The notes: generated by a model from the sequence alone, not told the origin. A stretch of DNA of 8,385 bases from CAWEEP01 sp963808125 (GCA_963808125.1 CAWEEP010000072.1:1-8385); one strand, 5' to 3'. Positions 1-6,110 are shown, counted from the stretch's first letter. Numbers and translations are program-made.

Positions 1-2
1 GG

Positions 3-1034
3 TTAGTCCAGCATCAGTGGGTCGTCGAGGTTCCGAGCACCGTCGCCTCCGCGGAGAATCCGGCGATCTGGTTCCGGGATCGCACCGATGACCACCTGCT
101 GGTTGCCTACGACTGGGAGGGAGCCGAGGTGGGCGGCATCCAGCTGAGCGATTCGCAGCCATTCGGCGCCGGCCAGTCCCCCGACGGGACGGCCCTGGTG
201 ACGTCCGCCCAACCGACGTCCGGGGCAAGCGTCGTTGGACGGGCTGATGGCCCCATGCTCGCAGGGGCCACCGGCCAAGTAACCTGGGCTCGCGACAGCA
301 GCCACCTCTGCTCCTTCCGCCAGCCGAACGGCGCTGACTTCGTCGATCAGGGCACCACGTTCGAGCCAGGAGCCCTCTTCGTCGACGACCCCGCGACCGG
401 AGCCTCGCGTCGGGTCGTGCGTTTCGGGACTAACGGCCCCATGAGCAGTCCGACCGTCCTCTCGTGCAGCGTCCCCGATGATCGCGCCGTCGTGGGCGAG
501 AGCTTCGTGGCAAATGTCAGCTCGCTGCACGTCATAACCCTGGGCACCGGCGCCAGCGTGGTGTTCTCGCCGCAGCCTCCCCCATACGTCCAAGCCACAC
601 AGGGAGCAGTGGCCTCCGCCGACGGCACGCTCATCGCGGAAGGATCCACCAATGGGACCTGGGGCAGCACCGCCCAGTTCACGGTCTACGACAGCAGCAC
701 CGGAGCCGCGCTGGCCACTCTTCCCAACGACATCGTCACCTTCACCGACGACGACAGTCGGGTGTTGACCGTGCAGGCGTTCAACAGCTCCACGCAGGGA
801 GGCATCTACAGGCTGGTCGACTGGCGCACCGGAGCGGTGCTCTGGAGCGACCACCTTGCCCTGGGCAGCGTCCTGACCCGGCCCGATTCCGGAGACGTCG
901 TGGTGGAGCCCACCACCTACGGGGGCTCTGTTCCTGGCTTGCCGGGCACACTCCAGCCATATACGACACCGATCATCGTCCGGGCCGACGGGACGACCCT
1001 GCAGCTGCCCGAGGTCCGTCCCCTGGGGGATTGA
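3..1034 (+). CDS. Probable beta-propeller protein, C-terminal part (5' end off window)
   Basis: The frame is open from base 3 to a TGA at 1032-1034, giving 343 residues with no initiation site, so the gene starts to the left of the window. A GTG at 129 lies inside an already open, protein-like frame and is probably not the start. The protein is rich in Ser, Thr, Gly, Asp and Val. It shows recurring short Asp-turn strands of WD40/YVTN type (SPDGTALV, WARDSSHLC, SADGTLIAEG, FTDDDSRVLTV) spaced roughly as propeller blades. Two cysteines (SHLCSF, VLSCSV) would fit an exported protein, but any signal peptide is outside the window. Substrate or partner is unknown. The long minus-strand frame over the same bases is an antisense shadow. 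The coding call is firm, the propeller fold is inferred from the repeat texture, and no specific family is recognised. Confidence 0.8.
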   Translation, partial: LVQHQWVVEVPSTVASAENPAIWFRDRTDDHLLVAYDWEGAEVGGIQLSDSQPFGAGQSPDGTALVTSAQPTSGASVVGRADGPMLAGATGQVTWARDSSHLCSFRQPNGADFVDQGTTFEPGALFVDDPATGASRRVVRFGTNGPMSSPTVLSCSVPDDRAVVGESFVANVSSLHVITLGTGASVVFSPQPPPYVQATQGAVASADGTLIAEGSTNGTWGSTAQFTVYDSSTGAALATLPNDIVTFTDDDSRVLTVQAFNSSTQGGIYRLVDWRTGAVLWSDHLALGSVLTRPDSGDVVVEPTTYGGSVPGLPGTLQPYTTPIIVRADGTTLQLPEVRPLGD

Positions 1035-1228
1035 CAGGCTCGCATGCCCGGGAACCCACCGGGACGGCAATCCCGTGTGTACAAGAGGCCCAACACCGGG
1101 CCACACGAGGGTGCTGTCACTGCTTTCCAGCTGGCCGCGTGAACGGACGAGGCGGTCCTCGCGGGTGCGCGGGTGGATGTCGGCAGCGCGCCCGCCTCGC
1201 GGAGAGGACGCGGCCGCTGCATCTGAAG
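1035..1228. other. Intergenic stretch with short GC hairpins
   Basis: No credible gene is seen. Two small dyads follow the stop of the propeller gene: CCCGG/CCGGG at 1047-1063 (5-bp stem, 7-base loop) and GGCCC/GGGCC at 1087-1102 (5-bp stem, 6-base loop). Either could end transcription of that gene, but neither has a T tract. The rest is unassigned up to R1. Confidence 0.35.
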
Positions 1229-1316
1229 CCTCAGTTCGGGGTCGGAGCACTACCCCCTGCAGGACTTCGAACCTGCGACCTGCGCGCTTAGAAGGCGGCT
1301 GGCCTATTGATTAGGC
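1229..1316 (-). pseudogene. tRNA-Arg(UCU)-like relic R1, with 3' flank
   Basis: Read on the minus strand, this resembles the body of a tRNA-Arg. The D-arm-like hairpin GCCTA/TAGGC is at 1302-1316. The anticodon loop CTTCTAA (anticodon TCT) is at 1288-1294. A T arm GCAGG/CCTGC carries the TTCGAA loop motif, and an acceptor 3' strand AGGGGGT plus A ends at 1251. It is not functional as read. The T loop has one extra base, the anticodon stem pairs only partly, an extra base lies between the anticodon loop and the T arm, and no 5' acceptor strand (ACCCCCT) is present. About 22 bases beyond the tRNA 3' end (1229-1250) are shared with R2. Over 1229-1293 versus 3519-3580, I count 56 identical columns of 65 by eye. 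It could be an attachment-site scar or a decayed tRNA. Confidence 0.6.
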
Positions 1317-1480
1317 GGTTGGTGAGTACGCCGTGAATTCGGGTGCACCATCTGCCTCGCCATGCATGCTGCAAAGGAGGGGCTGCCTTCCACGTCAGGA
1401 AGTGGTTGGGACAGAGAGGTTTCCCGCGCCGAGGGTGGCCGCGACCGCTGATGGTCGCTGCTCTGATCCCGACTTTCACG
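1317..1480. other. Unassigned spacer between R1 and the SMP-30 gene
   Basis: Short frames are open on both strands but none has a recognisable family, a good ribosome binding site or coding texture. I see no insertion sequence ends here. Confidence 0.4.
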
Positions 1481-1501
1481 CTTCCCAGCGCAGCGGGGAA
1501 G
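1481..1501 (-). terminator. Hairpin just past the SMP-30 stop
   Basis: The stem CTTCCC/GGGAAG (1481-1486 with 1496-1501) closes a 9-base loop and begins four bases past the stop codon of the minus-strand lactonase gene. The position suits a terminator. There is no T run after it, as is common in high-GC genomes, so the call rests on position and pairing only. Confidence 0.4.
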
Positions 1502-1504
1502 CGG

Positions 1505-2362
1505 TCAGCGCGCCGGCCAACCGGCTCCGGCGACCATGACAGGGCTGCGCAGTATTTGCCCGTCCCAATCCGCGTGCGTGCGCAGGGCTGCGGCTCCTGG
1601 CCACCGGGCGGCGGCCACGTATAGGTGCGGGGCGTCGGTCCCACCGAGCATGCAAGCGAAGCCGCCGCGGTCCAGCGTGAGGGTTGCGAGGACCTCGCCT
1701 CCCTCGGCCACGCGCACACAGTGCTGGTGAGGTACATCGGCGTACCAGACGGCGCCTTCGGCGTCGATGCAGATGCCATCTGGAGCCTCCTCGCCGAGGT
1801 CAGCCCACACGCGTCGGCCCGAGAGGCTGCCGTCGATGGCGATGTCGAAGCCAACAAGGTGATGCCGGTAGGAGTTGGCGACCACCAGGGTACCGTTGTC
1901 AGGGGCGATGGCCATCCCGTTGGGGAAGGAGAGATCCTCGGCGACGACGCGTGCCCGGCCGTCTGGCGTGACAAGGGCGACCAATCCGGGCTGCGTAGCG
2001 CCTCTGGGCGGGCCAGCCGTGAAGTCGAAGTTGCCACTGTTGACATAAGCAAGGCCACGGCCGTCGACGACGATGTCGTTGAAGCCGTACTGCGACAACG
2101 CGGACAGGTCGGCGTAGCGCGCAAGGCTGCCGTCGTCTTCAAGCGTGAGCAAGGCCCAGCGCTGGTTGGAGACCAGCACGAGCCGCCCGTCGGACAGGAA
2201 GTCAAAGCAGAGCGGCAGCGACCTGTGTCGGACGATCAGCTCGCTGGTACCACAATCGTCAATGGCGGCGATCTCACCTGCGGTCCAGTCGCTGAACCAG
2301 AGCCGCCCCCGATGCCATCGGGGCGACTCCAGCAGACCCAGGCCGCTGCGCAGAACCTCCAT
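1505..2362 (-). CDS. SMP-30/gluconolactonase/LRE-family protein
   Basis: The protein has 285 residues, normal for this six-bladed propeller family of metal-dependent sugar lactonases and related esterases. The expected metal and substrate ligands are in place: Glu12 in LLESPRW, Asn96 in YGFND, Asn148 in SFPNGMA and Asp195 in EAPDGICID. The family blade signatures GRLWFSDW, AYVNSGNF and GAVWYADVP, and the terminal GQILRSP near the C-terminus, are also present, so the fold appears complete. Members hydrolyse aldonolactones or other lactones with a divalent metal in the cytoplasm, but the exact substrate cannot be read from sequence. The ATG at 2360-2362 is chosen because AAAGGA lies six bases upstream and ESPRW then falls at the usual position. 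The frame stays open upstream, but that part has no family similarity. The GNAT gene lies upstream in the same direction, 401 bases away, so co-transcription is uncertain. Confidence 0.9.
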   Translation of the reverse strand: MEVLRSGLGLLESPRWHRGRLWFSDWTAGEIAAIDDCGTSELIVRHRSLPLCFDFLSDGRLVLVSNQRWALLTLEDDGSLARYADLSALSQYGFNDIVVDGRGLAYVNSGNFDFTAGPPRGATQPGLVALVTPDGRARVVAEDLSFPNGMAIAPDNGTLVVANSYRHHLVGFDIAIDGSLSGRRVWADLGEEAPDGICIDAEGAVWYADVPHQHCVRVAEGGEVLATLTLDRGGFACMLGGTDAPHLYVAAARWPGAAALRTHADWDGQILRSPVMVAGAGWPAR

Positions 2363-2396
2363 GCCGCTTCCTTTCCCTTTGGTGCTCTCCACCCGA

Positions 2397-2419
2397 GGCC
2401 GCCACCTTCGGTGGAGGCC
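2397..2419 (-). promoter_or_regulatory. Hairpin in the leader of the SMP-30 gene
   Basis: GGCC-g-CCACC and GGTGG-a-GGCC form nine base pairs with one g/a mismatch around a three-base TTC loop. It lies 35-57 bases upstream of the lactonase ATG. It could be an operator dyad or a structured RNA leader. I recognise no known riboswitch. Confidence 0.35.
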
Positions 2420-2716
2420 ACCTCCATAACGTCCGGTCAGCAGACCGATCCCCCTTGTGCGTGACGGTGATGCAGCCACAACGGATGGCCGCGGCGGCTT
2501 GTGGTAGCTGGTCGGACGCAGATCGTCGCGAGTGGGCCCGCCCCGGTAAGACGGACCACCATGACGTGTCGGAACCGCTGGGGCCCCGGGAGCCAACCGA
2601 TGGAGCTTCGGCCCGAATCCGAGCGCGACACCCTAATGCTTCCTTCCCAGCTGGATGACGCGGGTTCGAACGCCGTCTGCCTCGGTCGCCCGTGAAAGGG
2701 CCGATTTGCGCAATCT
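2420..2716. other. Unassigned spacer between SMP-30 and GNAT genes
   Basis: No gene is supported in this part of the 401-base gap. A GGTTCGAA at 2663-2670 resembles a tRNA T loop, but its flanks do not form a T stem. The palindrome TTGCGCAA lies at 2706-2713. Confidence 0.4.
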
Positions 2717-2733
2717 GCCGCGACGCGGCGTCG
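2717..2733 (-). terminator. Possible terminator downstream of the GNAT gene
   Basis: Nested dyads lie here: GCCGC/GCGGC around GAC (2717-2729), alternatively CGACGC/GCGTCG (2721-2733). They sit 31-47 bases beyond the stop of the minus-strand acetyltransferase gene. There is no T tract, so this is tentative. Confidence 0.3.
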
Positions 2734-2763
2734 AAGGGCTGAGCGATACAGAAGCGCCTAACC

Positions 2764-3300
2764 TCATGGGTGGGTGGCGAGACGAAGTTTCCAGATCTCT
2801 TCGCCCTCCGCATCGGAAAAACCGGTCCAGATCAGCCCGACGCGACGTGCGACGTGCTGCGAAGTCTGATGGAGGGGATGGATATGAGCAACCAGCTCCT
2901 CGACGAAGAGGCGCTGACGGAGAACTCGGCACATCGCCAGCGTAGCCTCGGACGCGAAGCCTTGGCCGGAGTATGCGCTGCCGATGACGTAGGCGATCAC
3001 TGCGACGTGGCCTGTGACCGAGGCTTGCACGTAGCCGACGACGGCTGCCGTAGCTGCCATTCTCACCGTCCAATTCAGCCAGACCTCGTCCCCGTCGGGA
3101 GACTGCCGATGGTCCCAGGTCGCAATGCGCTGCCTCAGCTCCTCGAGCCGCAGGGGTGCGCCTCCTGTGAAGCGATGCAAGGCAGGATCGTCGAGAACCT
3201 GAAAGAGCTCCTCGGCGTCCGTTTGGACGATCAGATTCAGACGGAGTCGTGCGGTTCGACATATCAATTCGTCGGCTCTGAGTGGTGGCTTCGAGCCCAT
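2764..3300 (-). CDS. GNAT N-acetyltransferase, RimJ/RimL type
   Basis: The 178-residue protein transfers acetyl groups from acetyl-CoA to an amine. The acceptor is unknown and could be a protein N-terminus, a small amine or an antibiotic. The family pattern runs in order: ARLRLNLIV (residues 17-25), DAEELFQVLDDPALHRFTGG (28-47, typical of this subgroup), SPDG and WLNW (68-77), AVVGYVQ (86-92), and IAYVIGSAYSGQGFASEA (102-119). The last contains the acetyl-CoA loop Q-G-F-A and its trailing Glu-Ala. ELVAHIHPLHQTSQHVARRVGL (135-156) follows. The ATG at 3298-3300 gives the usual family length. The frame extends to a GTG at 3366, but the additional 22 residues do not look like this family. No strong Shine-Dalgarno precedes the chosen ATG, so the start is the weak point. 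Its upstream gap ends at relic R2. Confidence 0.88.
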   Translation of the reverse strand: MGSKPPLRADELICRTARLRLNLIVQTDAEELFQVLDDPALHRFTGGAPLRLEELRQRIATWDHRQSPDGDEVWLNWTVRMAATAAVVGYVQASVTGHVAVIAYVIGSAYSGQGFASEATLAMCRVLRQRLFVEELVAHIHPLHQTSQHVARRVGLIWTGFSDAEGEEIWKLRLATHP

Positions 3301-3518
3301 AGGGCCATGAAAGCACACCTTGCGCGCCCAGTCGAACCCGGCGCGATCCGTGGTGAGGAGCCCCACGGTGCATTACTCGTACGTGACCTAGGAGGACGGC
3401 GTTACACGGCCTTGCGCAATTGGGTGCCTTGGATCTGACGCGGCCGCCCGTATGGAACACTTCTCAGCTGCCTCCGTGGGCTCTTGGCCGCCTCGCCCCC
3501 CGTTCGCCGGGATTTGTG
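3301..3518. other. Upstream region of the GNAT gene
   Basis: No gene is supported here. It should hold the promoter of the minus-strand GNAT gene, but I cannot pick a convincing -35/-10 pair. The palindrome TTGCGCAA occurs at 3412-3419. Confidence 0.35.
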
Positions 3519-3593
3519 CCCCAGTTCGGCCGGAGAACTACCCCCTGCAGAACTCGAACCTGCGACCTGCGTGCTTAGAGCTTGCGCCAATAG
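3519..3593 (-). pseudogene. tRNA-Arg-like 3'-half relic R2, with 3' flank
   Basis: Read on the minus strand, this has a well-formed T arm (GCAGG, loop TTCGAGT, TCTGC) and the acceptor 3' strand AGGGGG. An anticodon-loop remnant TCTAAG follows at 3574-3579. The invariant U33 is lost if the loop is aligned with R1. No D arm or 5' acceptor strand matches. Similarity to R1 ends at the anticodon loop, and from there a different sequence begins. Bases 3575-3593 recur exactly as an inverted copy at 5511-5529. A 3' half that starts at the anticodon loop is the usual shape of a tRNA attachment-site duplicate left by a tyrosine recombinase. It could also be a rearrangement scar. Confidence 0.6.
3575..3593 (+). 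repeat. Left copy of a perfect 19-bp inverted repeat
   Basis: TTAGAGCTTGCGCCAATAG here is the exact reverse complement of 5511-5529. The match stops at both edges. The two copies bracket 1,917 bases that hold the lysR-SDR pair. I see no target-site duplication outside them. The outer part of this copy lies within the tRNA-like relic R2. Confidence 0.85.
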
Positions 3594-3610
3594 CGTATCT
3601 GAGCGACGCG

Positions 3611-3630
3611 ACCGACTCGGTTGAGTCGGT
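3611..3630 (-). terminator. Hairpin downstream of lysR
   Basis: ACCGACTC (3611-3618) and GAGTCGGT (3623-3630) form a perfect 8-bp stem around a GGTT loop. It starts 26 bases past the lysR stop. There is no T tract, but the position and perfect pairing suit a terminator in a high-GC genome. Confidence 0.5.
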
Positions 3631-3655
3631 GGCTTTCGCAGGCACAGGTGTTCGA

Positions 3656-4558
3656 TCATCTGAAGAGGACATCCAAAGAGCGTATGCCTTCGGAGCCGCG
3701 ATCGTCGGGCTCATCGGCCACGGAGACCGCTGCCCGAATGAAGGCAGCCACCGCCCGCGACGTCGACAGCTCCGGCCAAGCAACGACCAGACTGGTCAGA
3801 GGCGCGTCGCTGACGCGGACATAGGCCAGGTCACTGCGCCGGTGGCGGCGCACCCATCCCGGGAGCAGAGCCACCGTCTGACCGAGTGCAACGGCCTCGA
3901 GGAGCTGGGCGCTGTCTCGCACCAGGGGACCCGCCGCTGAGGCCGGCTGGCCAGGCCAGCGAGGTAAGGGCTCGTCGGATAGCTCGGCGAGGCTGAGCTG
4001 CTGGCGGCGTGCGAGCCGGTGTCCGATGGGCAGCACCGCGACCAGCGGCTCCGTTCGCAAAGTCTCCGTGTCTAGCATCTGGGCGCGCGGGTCGTCCGTG
4101 TCCCATGGACCGTGGAGCAGGCCCACGTCGGCGCGGCCATCGCACAGCATCGCAAGTTGCTCACCGATGCCGCTGAACACCACCTCCGCAGGAATCTGAT
4201 CTGGCTCTTGCGCGTAGGCCTCGAGGATCGCGGGAAGCAAGCCGGCGTCGCCACCTGCCTTGGTCACCACAAGGAGCCTGGGCGCGGTCGCACCCGCGCG
4301 GCGCGTGCGCCGTTCTGCGGCTGCGACCGCGTCGAGCGCCCGTCGCGCATGGGACAGAAGCACCTCTCCGGCAGGGGTGAGCCTCACCTGACGGGTGGTC
4401 CGCTCGAGGAGGCGGGTGCCCAGGCGGGCTTCCAGGCCGCGAATCGCTCGTGACAGTGGTGGCTGAGCAATGCCCAGCCGGCTCGCCGCCGCCGTGAAGT
4501 TGAGCTCCTCCGCGACTGCCGTGAAGTAGCGGAGGTGGCGGACCTCGAGATCACCCAT
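3656..4558 (-). CDS. LysR-family transcriptional regulator
   Basis: The 300-residue length is typical of LysR regulators. The N-terminal winged helix-turn-helix spans about residues 4-65: LRYFTAVAEELNFTAAASRLGIAQPPLSRAIRGLE, then LGTRLLERTTRQVRLTPAG. A linker helix follows to about residue 88. The effector-binding domain runs from about 93 to 285, with RADVGLLHGPWD (142-153) and LVAVLPIGHRLA (172-183). The gene is divergent from the SDR gene, with 114 bases between their starts, the classical arrangement in which LysR controls the neighbour and itself. The ATG at 4556-4558 places the HTH correctly. The larger open frame upstream runs into the SDR gene and is an artefact. A GGAGG lies only two bases from this ATG, too close for normal use, whereas a TATACT lies eight bases upstream, so leaderless expression is plausible. 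The inducer is unknown. Confidence 0.93.
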   Translation of the reverse strand: MGDLEVRHLRYFTAVAEELNFTAAASRLGIAQPPLSRAIRGLEARLGTRLLERTTRQVRLTPAGEVLLSHARRALDAVAAAERRTRRAGATAPRLLVVTKAGGDAGLLPAILEAYAQEPDQIPAEVVFSGIGEQLAMLCDGRADVGLLHGPWDTDDPRAQMLDTETLRTEPLVAVLPIGHRLARRQQLSLAELSDEPLPRWPGQPASAAGPLVRDSAQLLEAVALGQTVALLPGWVRRHRRSDLAYVRVSDAPLTSLVVAWPELSTSRAVAAFIRAAVSVADEPDDRGSEGIRSLDVLFR

Positions 4559-4672
4559 ACCCTCCGAGTATAGATGGTCGCAGGCCGGGTATTTCCCTCC
4601 CGGCTCGATGACCTCCACGATCGCTCTCATGGTGCCGACATGGCGCGCCAGCAGGAGAAGGAGATTCCGAAC
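4559..4672. promoter_or_regulatory. Divergent lysR/SDR control region
   Basis: This 114-base gap must hold both promoters. For lysR (minus strand), TATACT at 4567-4572 is a good -10 element, with no clear -35. The dyad GCCGGG/CCCGGC (4584-4589 with 4599-4604, nine bases between) overlaps the expected -35 area and is a candidate LysR binding site. A canonical T-N11-A box is not evident. The SDR promoter is not obvious. AAGGAG at 4658-4663 is the SDR ribosome binding site. Confidence 0.5.
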
Positions 4673-5407
4673 GTGAGTACTGCAACCAAAGTGGCGCTCA
4701 TCACCGGCGCCAACAAGGGCATCGGCTACGAGGTCGCCCGCCAGCTCGGCGAACGGGGCATCATCGTCCTGGTCGGCGCGCGTGACGCCCAGCGCGGCGA
4801 GGATGCCGTGGCCCGGCTGCGTGAGCAAGGCGTCGACGCCCAGCCGATCCAGATCGATGTCGGCGATGCCGCGTCGGCGGCGCGTGCCGCTGCCGAGATC
4901 GAAGAGCGCTTCGGGCGGCTCGACATCCTGGTGAACAACGCCGGCATCTCACGCGAAGAAGCCCGCCACCGGCCCAGCGACTATCCCCTGGACGCACTGC
5001 GCGAGACCTTCGAGACCAACGTATTCGCCGTCGTATCGGTCACCAACGCCATGCTGGGCCTGCTGCGAAAGGTGCCCGCCGCTCGCATCGTCAACCAGTC
5101 CAGCTCCATGGGTTCTCTCACCCTGGCAGCCGACCCCTCCTCGCCGTACGCGGGCCTCAACTTGCTCGGCTACAACTCCTCCAAGGCCGCCCTCAACGCC
5201 GTCACCCTCGAGTACGCCAAGGAGTTGCGCTCCACCGCCATCAAGGTCAATGCCGCCGACCCCGGCTACTGCGCCACCGACCTCAACGGCCACCAGGGCC
5301 ACCGCAGCGCTGAGCAGGGCGCCGTGGCTGCGGTCCGCCTCGCCACCCTGGACGACGACGGCCCCTCGGGCGGCTTCTTCGACGACAAGGGACCGGTTCC
5401 GTGGTAG
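4673..5407 (+). CDS. SDR-family NAD(P)-dependent oxidoreductase (carbonyl-reductase-like)
   Basis: The 244-residue protein is a classical short-chain dehydrogenase/reductase, likely a cytoplasmic NAD(P)H-dependent carbonyl reductase. The dinucleotide motif TGANKGIG is at 11-18, IDV at 61-63, NNAG at 88-91, the structural Asn116 in FETN, the catalytic Ser in the 143-145 SSS run, and Tyr167/Lys171 in YNSSK. PGYCATDLNGHQGHRSAEQGA (197-217) follows. The TGANKGIG form and the long segment between Ser and Tyr are like plant and bacterial carbonyl reductases of this subgroup. GTG at 4673 is preferred because AAGGAG lies nine bases upstream and the Rossmann strand begins five residues later. An in-frame ATG at 4640 would add 11 residues. 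Divergence from lysR suggests it is the regulated target. The substrate is not predictable. Confidence 0.93.
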   Translation: MSTATKVALITGANKGIGYEVARQLGERGIIVLVGARDAQRGEDAVARLREQGVDAQPIQIDVGDAASAARAAAEIEERFGRLDILVNNAGISREEARHRPSDYPLDALRETFETNVFAVVSVTNAMLGLLRKVPAARIVNQSSSMGSLTLAADPSSPYAGLNLLGYNSSKAALNAVTLEYAKELRSTAIKVNAADPGYCATDLNGHQGHRSAEQGAVAAVRLATLDDDGPSGGFFDDKGPVPW

Positions 5408-5499
5408 CCGGCCAACGCCGTGATCATCGCCCGACGACTAATTCGCGATGCTTGGACCCGGTACCACTGGGAGGGCCGCCCGGCCCGCCGTCCATGAAC

Positions 5500-5529
5500 G
5501 CGCCAATCACCTATTGGCGCAAGCTCTAA
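5500..5529 (+). repeat. R3: hairpin plus right copy of the 19-bp inverted repeat
   Basis: GCGCCAAT (5500-5507) and ATTGGCGC (5513-5520) form a perfect 8-bp stem around CACCT. The 19 bases at 5511-5529 are the exact reverse complement of 3575-3593. Its order, a D-arm-like hairpin followed by a CTCTAA loop remnant, parallels relic R1 on the opposite strand, but no T arm or acceptor strand follows. The hairpin lies 93 bases past the SDR stop, where it could end SDR transcription. It also sits just ahead of the ribosome binding site of the next gene. Confidence 0.7.
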
Positions 5530-5559
5530 ACCGGAGCAGGAGAACCCCATCGTTCGACC

Positions 5560-6075
5560 ATGATCCTCCCCAAGGATCGCGACCCCCGCTTCATCACCAT
5601 CCGGCATGGGGGGACGCTTAAGGATTCCGACCATCGGCTCCTGGCTCTGTGGGCTGCCGCCTGCGCGGAGCACGTTCTGACGGTCTTTGAGTCAGTGCAG
5701 CCCTCGGACTCGCGGCCACGCGAGGCGATCGAGCAGATTCGGGCATGGGCGTTCGGCGAGATCGGGATGTCTCAGTCCCGAGCGGCGGGTGGCCATGCCA
5801 TGGCTGCGGCACGAGAGTTGAGGGCGCCCTCTCGGCACGCCGCATATGCTGCCGGCCAGGCGGCAGTGGTGGCGCATGTCGCTGCGCACGAGCTGGGCGC
5901 TGCGGCCTACGCGATCAAGGCTGTACGGGCGGTGACCCCCGGCCCAGAGGGTGAACGCGCCGGTCGGCTTGAGTGCCGGTGGCAGCGCGAACAGCTCCTG
6001 GACGCGATTCGCGAACTCGTGGTGGACGATCAGCGGTTGCGCAATGAGTTCTGCTGGTCGGTCTTCGACTGCTGA
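5560..6075 (+). CDS. Imm-5-like putative immunity protein
   Basis: The 171-residue protein is largely alpha-helical and Ala-rich. It has the order seen in proteins labelled Imm-5-like putative immunity protein: DPRFITIRHGGTL (8-20), DHRLLALWAAACAEHVLTVFE (24-44), RPREAIEQIRAWAFGEI (52-68), AAYAAGQAAVVAHVAAHELGAAAYAIKAVRA (94-124), and a C-terminal WQREQLLDAIRELV (141-154). The immunity role in this family is itself a prediction from genome context, and no toxin gene is seen next to it here. The ATG at 5560 fits the family's usual start. An AGGAG at 5538-5542 is 17 bases away, which is long, so translation signals are weak. There is no signal peptide or membrane segment. It converges on the hydrolase-like gene, with 63 bases between the stops. 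Recognition is from pattern memory, so the family name is moderately certain. Confidence 0.78.
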   Translation: MILPKDRDPRFITIRHGGTLKDSDHRLLALWAAACAEHVLTVFESVQPSDSRPREAIEQIRAWAFGEIGMSQSRAAGGHAMAAARELRAPSRHAAYAAGQAAVVAHVAAHELGAAAYAIKAVRAVTPGPEGERAGRLECRWQREQLLDAIRELVVDDQRLRNEFCWSVFDC

Positions 6076-6096
6076 CCGGCGTGACCCCAGGATGTC

Positions 6097-6110
6097 GGCG
6101 GTTGGCCGCC
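6097..6110. terminator. Short dyad between convergent genes
   Basis: GGCGG/CCGCC with a TTGG loop lies between the stop of the immunity-like gene at 6075 and the stop of the convergent gene at 6139. It could serve both directions. The stem is only five base pairs and no T tract is present. Confidence 0.3.

Noticed and set aside
3..1250. 415-codon open frame on the minus strand
   Set aside because: It is antisense to the propeller gene, has no family resemblance, and owes its length to GC-rich codon positions. It also begins at the edge of relic R1.
1302..1316. An integron attC-like site (GCCTA...TAGGC)
   Set aside because: It lacks the paired core sites and the long imperfect dyad of attC, and no integron integrase is present. 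The tRNA D-arm reading explains it better.
1251..1324. A functional tRNA-Arg gene at R1
   Set aside because: The 5' acceptor strand does not pair with AGGGGGT, the T loop has an extra base and the anticodon stem is mispaired.
1625..2464. 279-codon open frame on the plus strand
   Set aside because: It is antisense to the well-supported SMP-30 gene.
2657..2677. A further tRNA T-arm fragment at GGTTCGAA
   Set aside because: The flanks do not form a 5-bp T stem in either direction and nothing else resembles a tRNA or the R1/R2 repeat.
2633..3460. 275-codon open frame on the minus strand
   Set aside because: It overlaps the GNAT gene in another frame. Its product is Arg/Ser-rich low-complexity sequence typical of a shifted frame.
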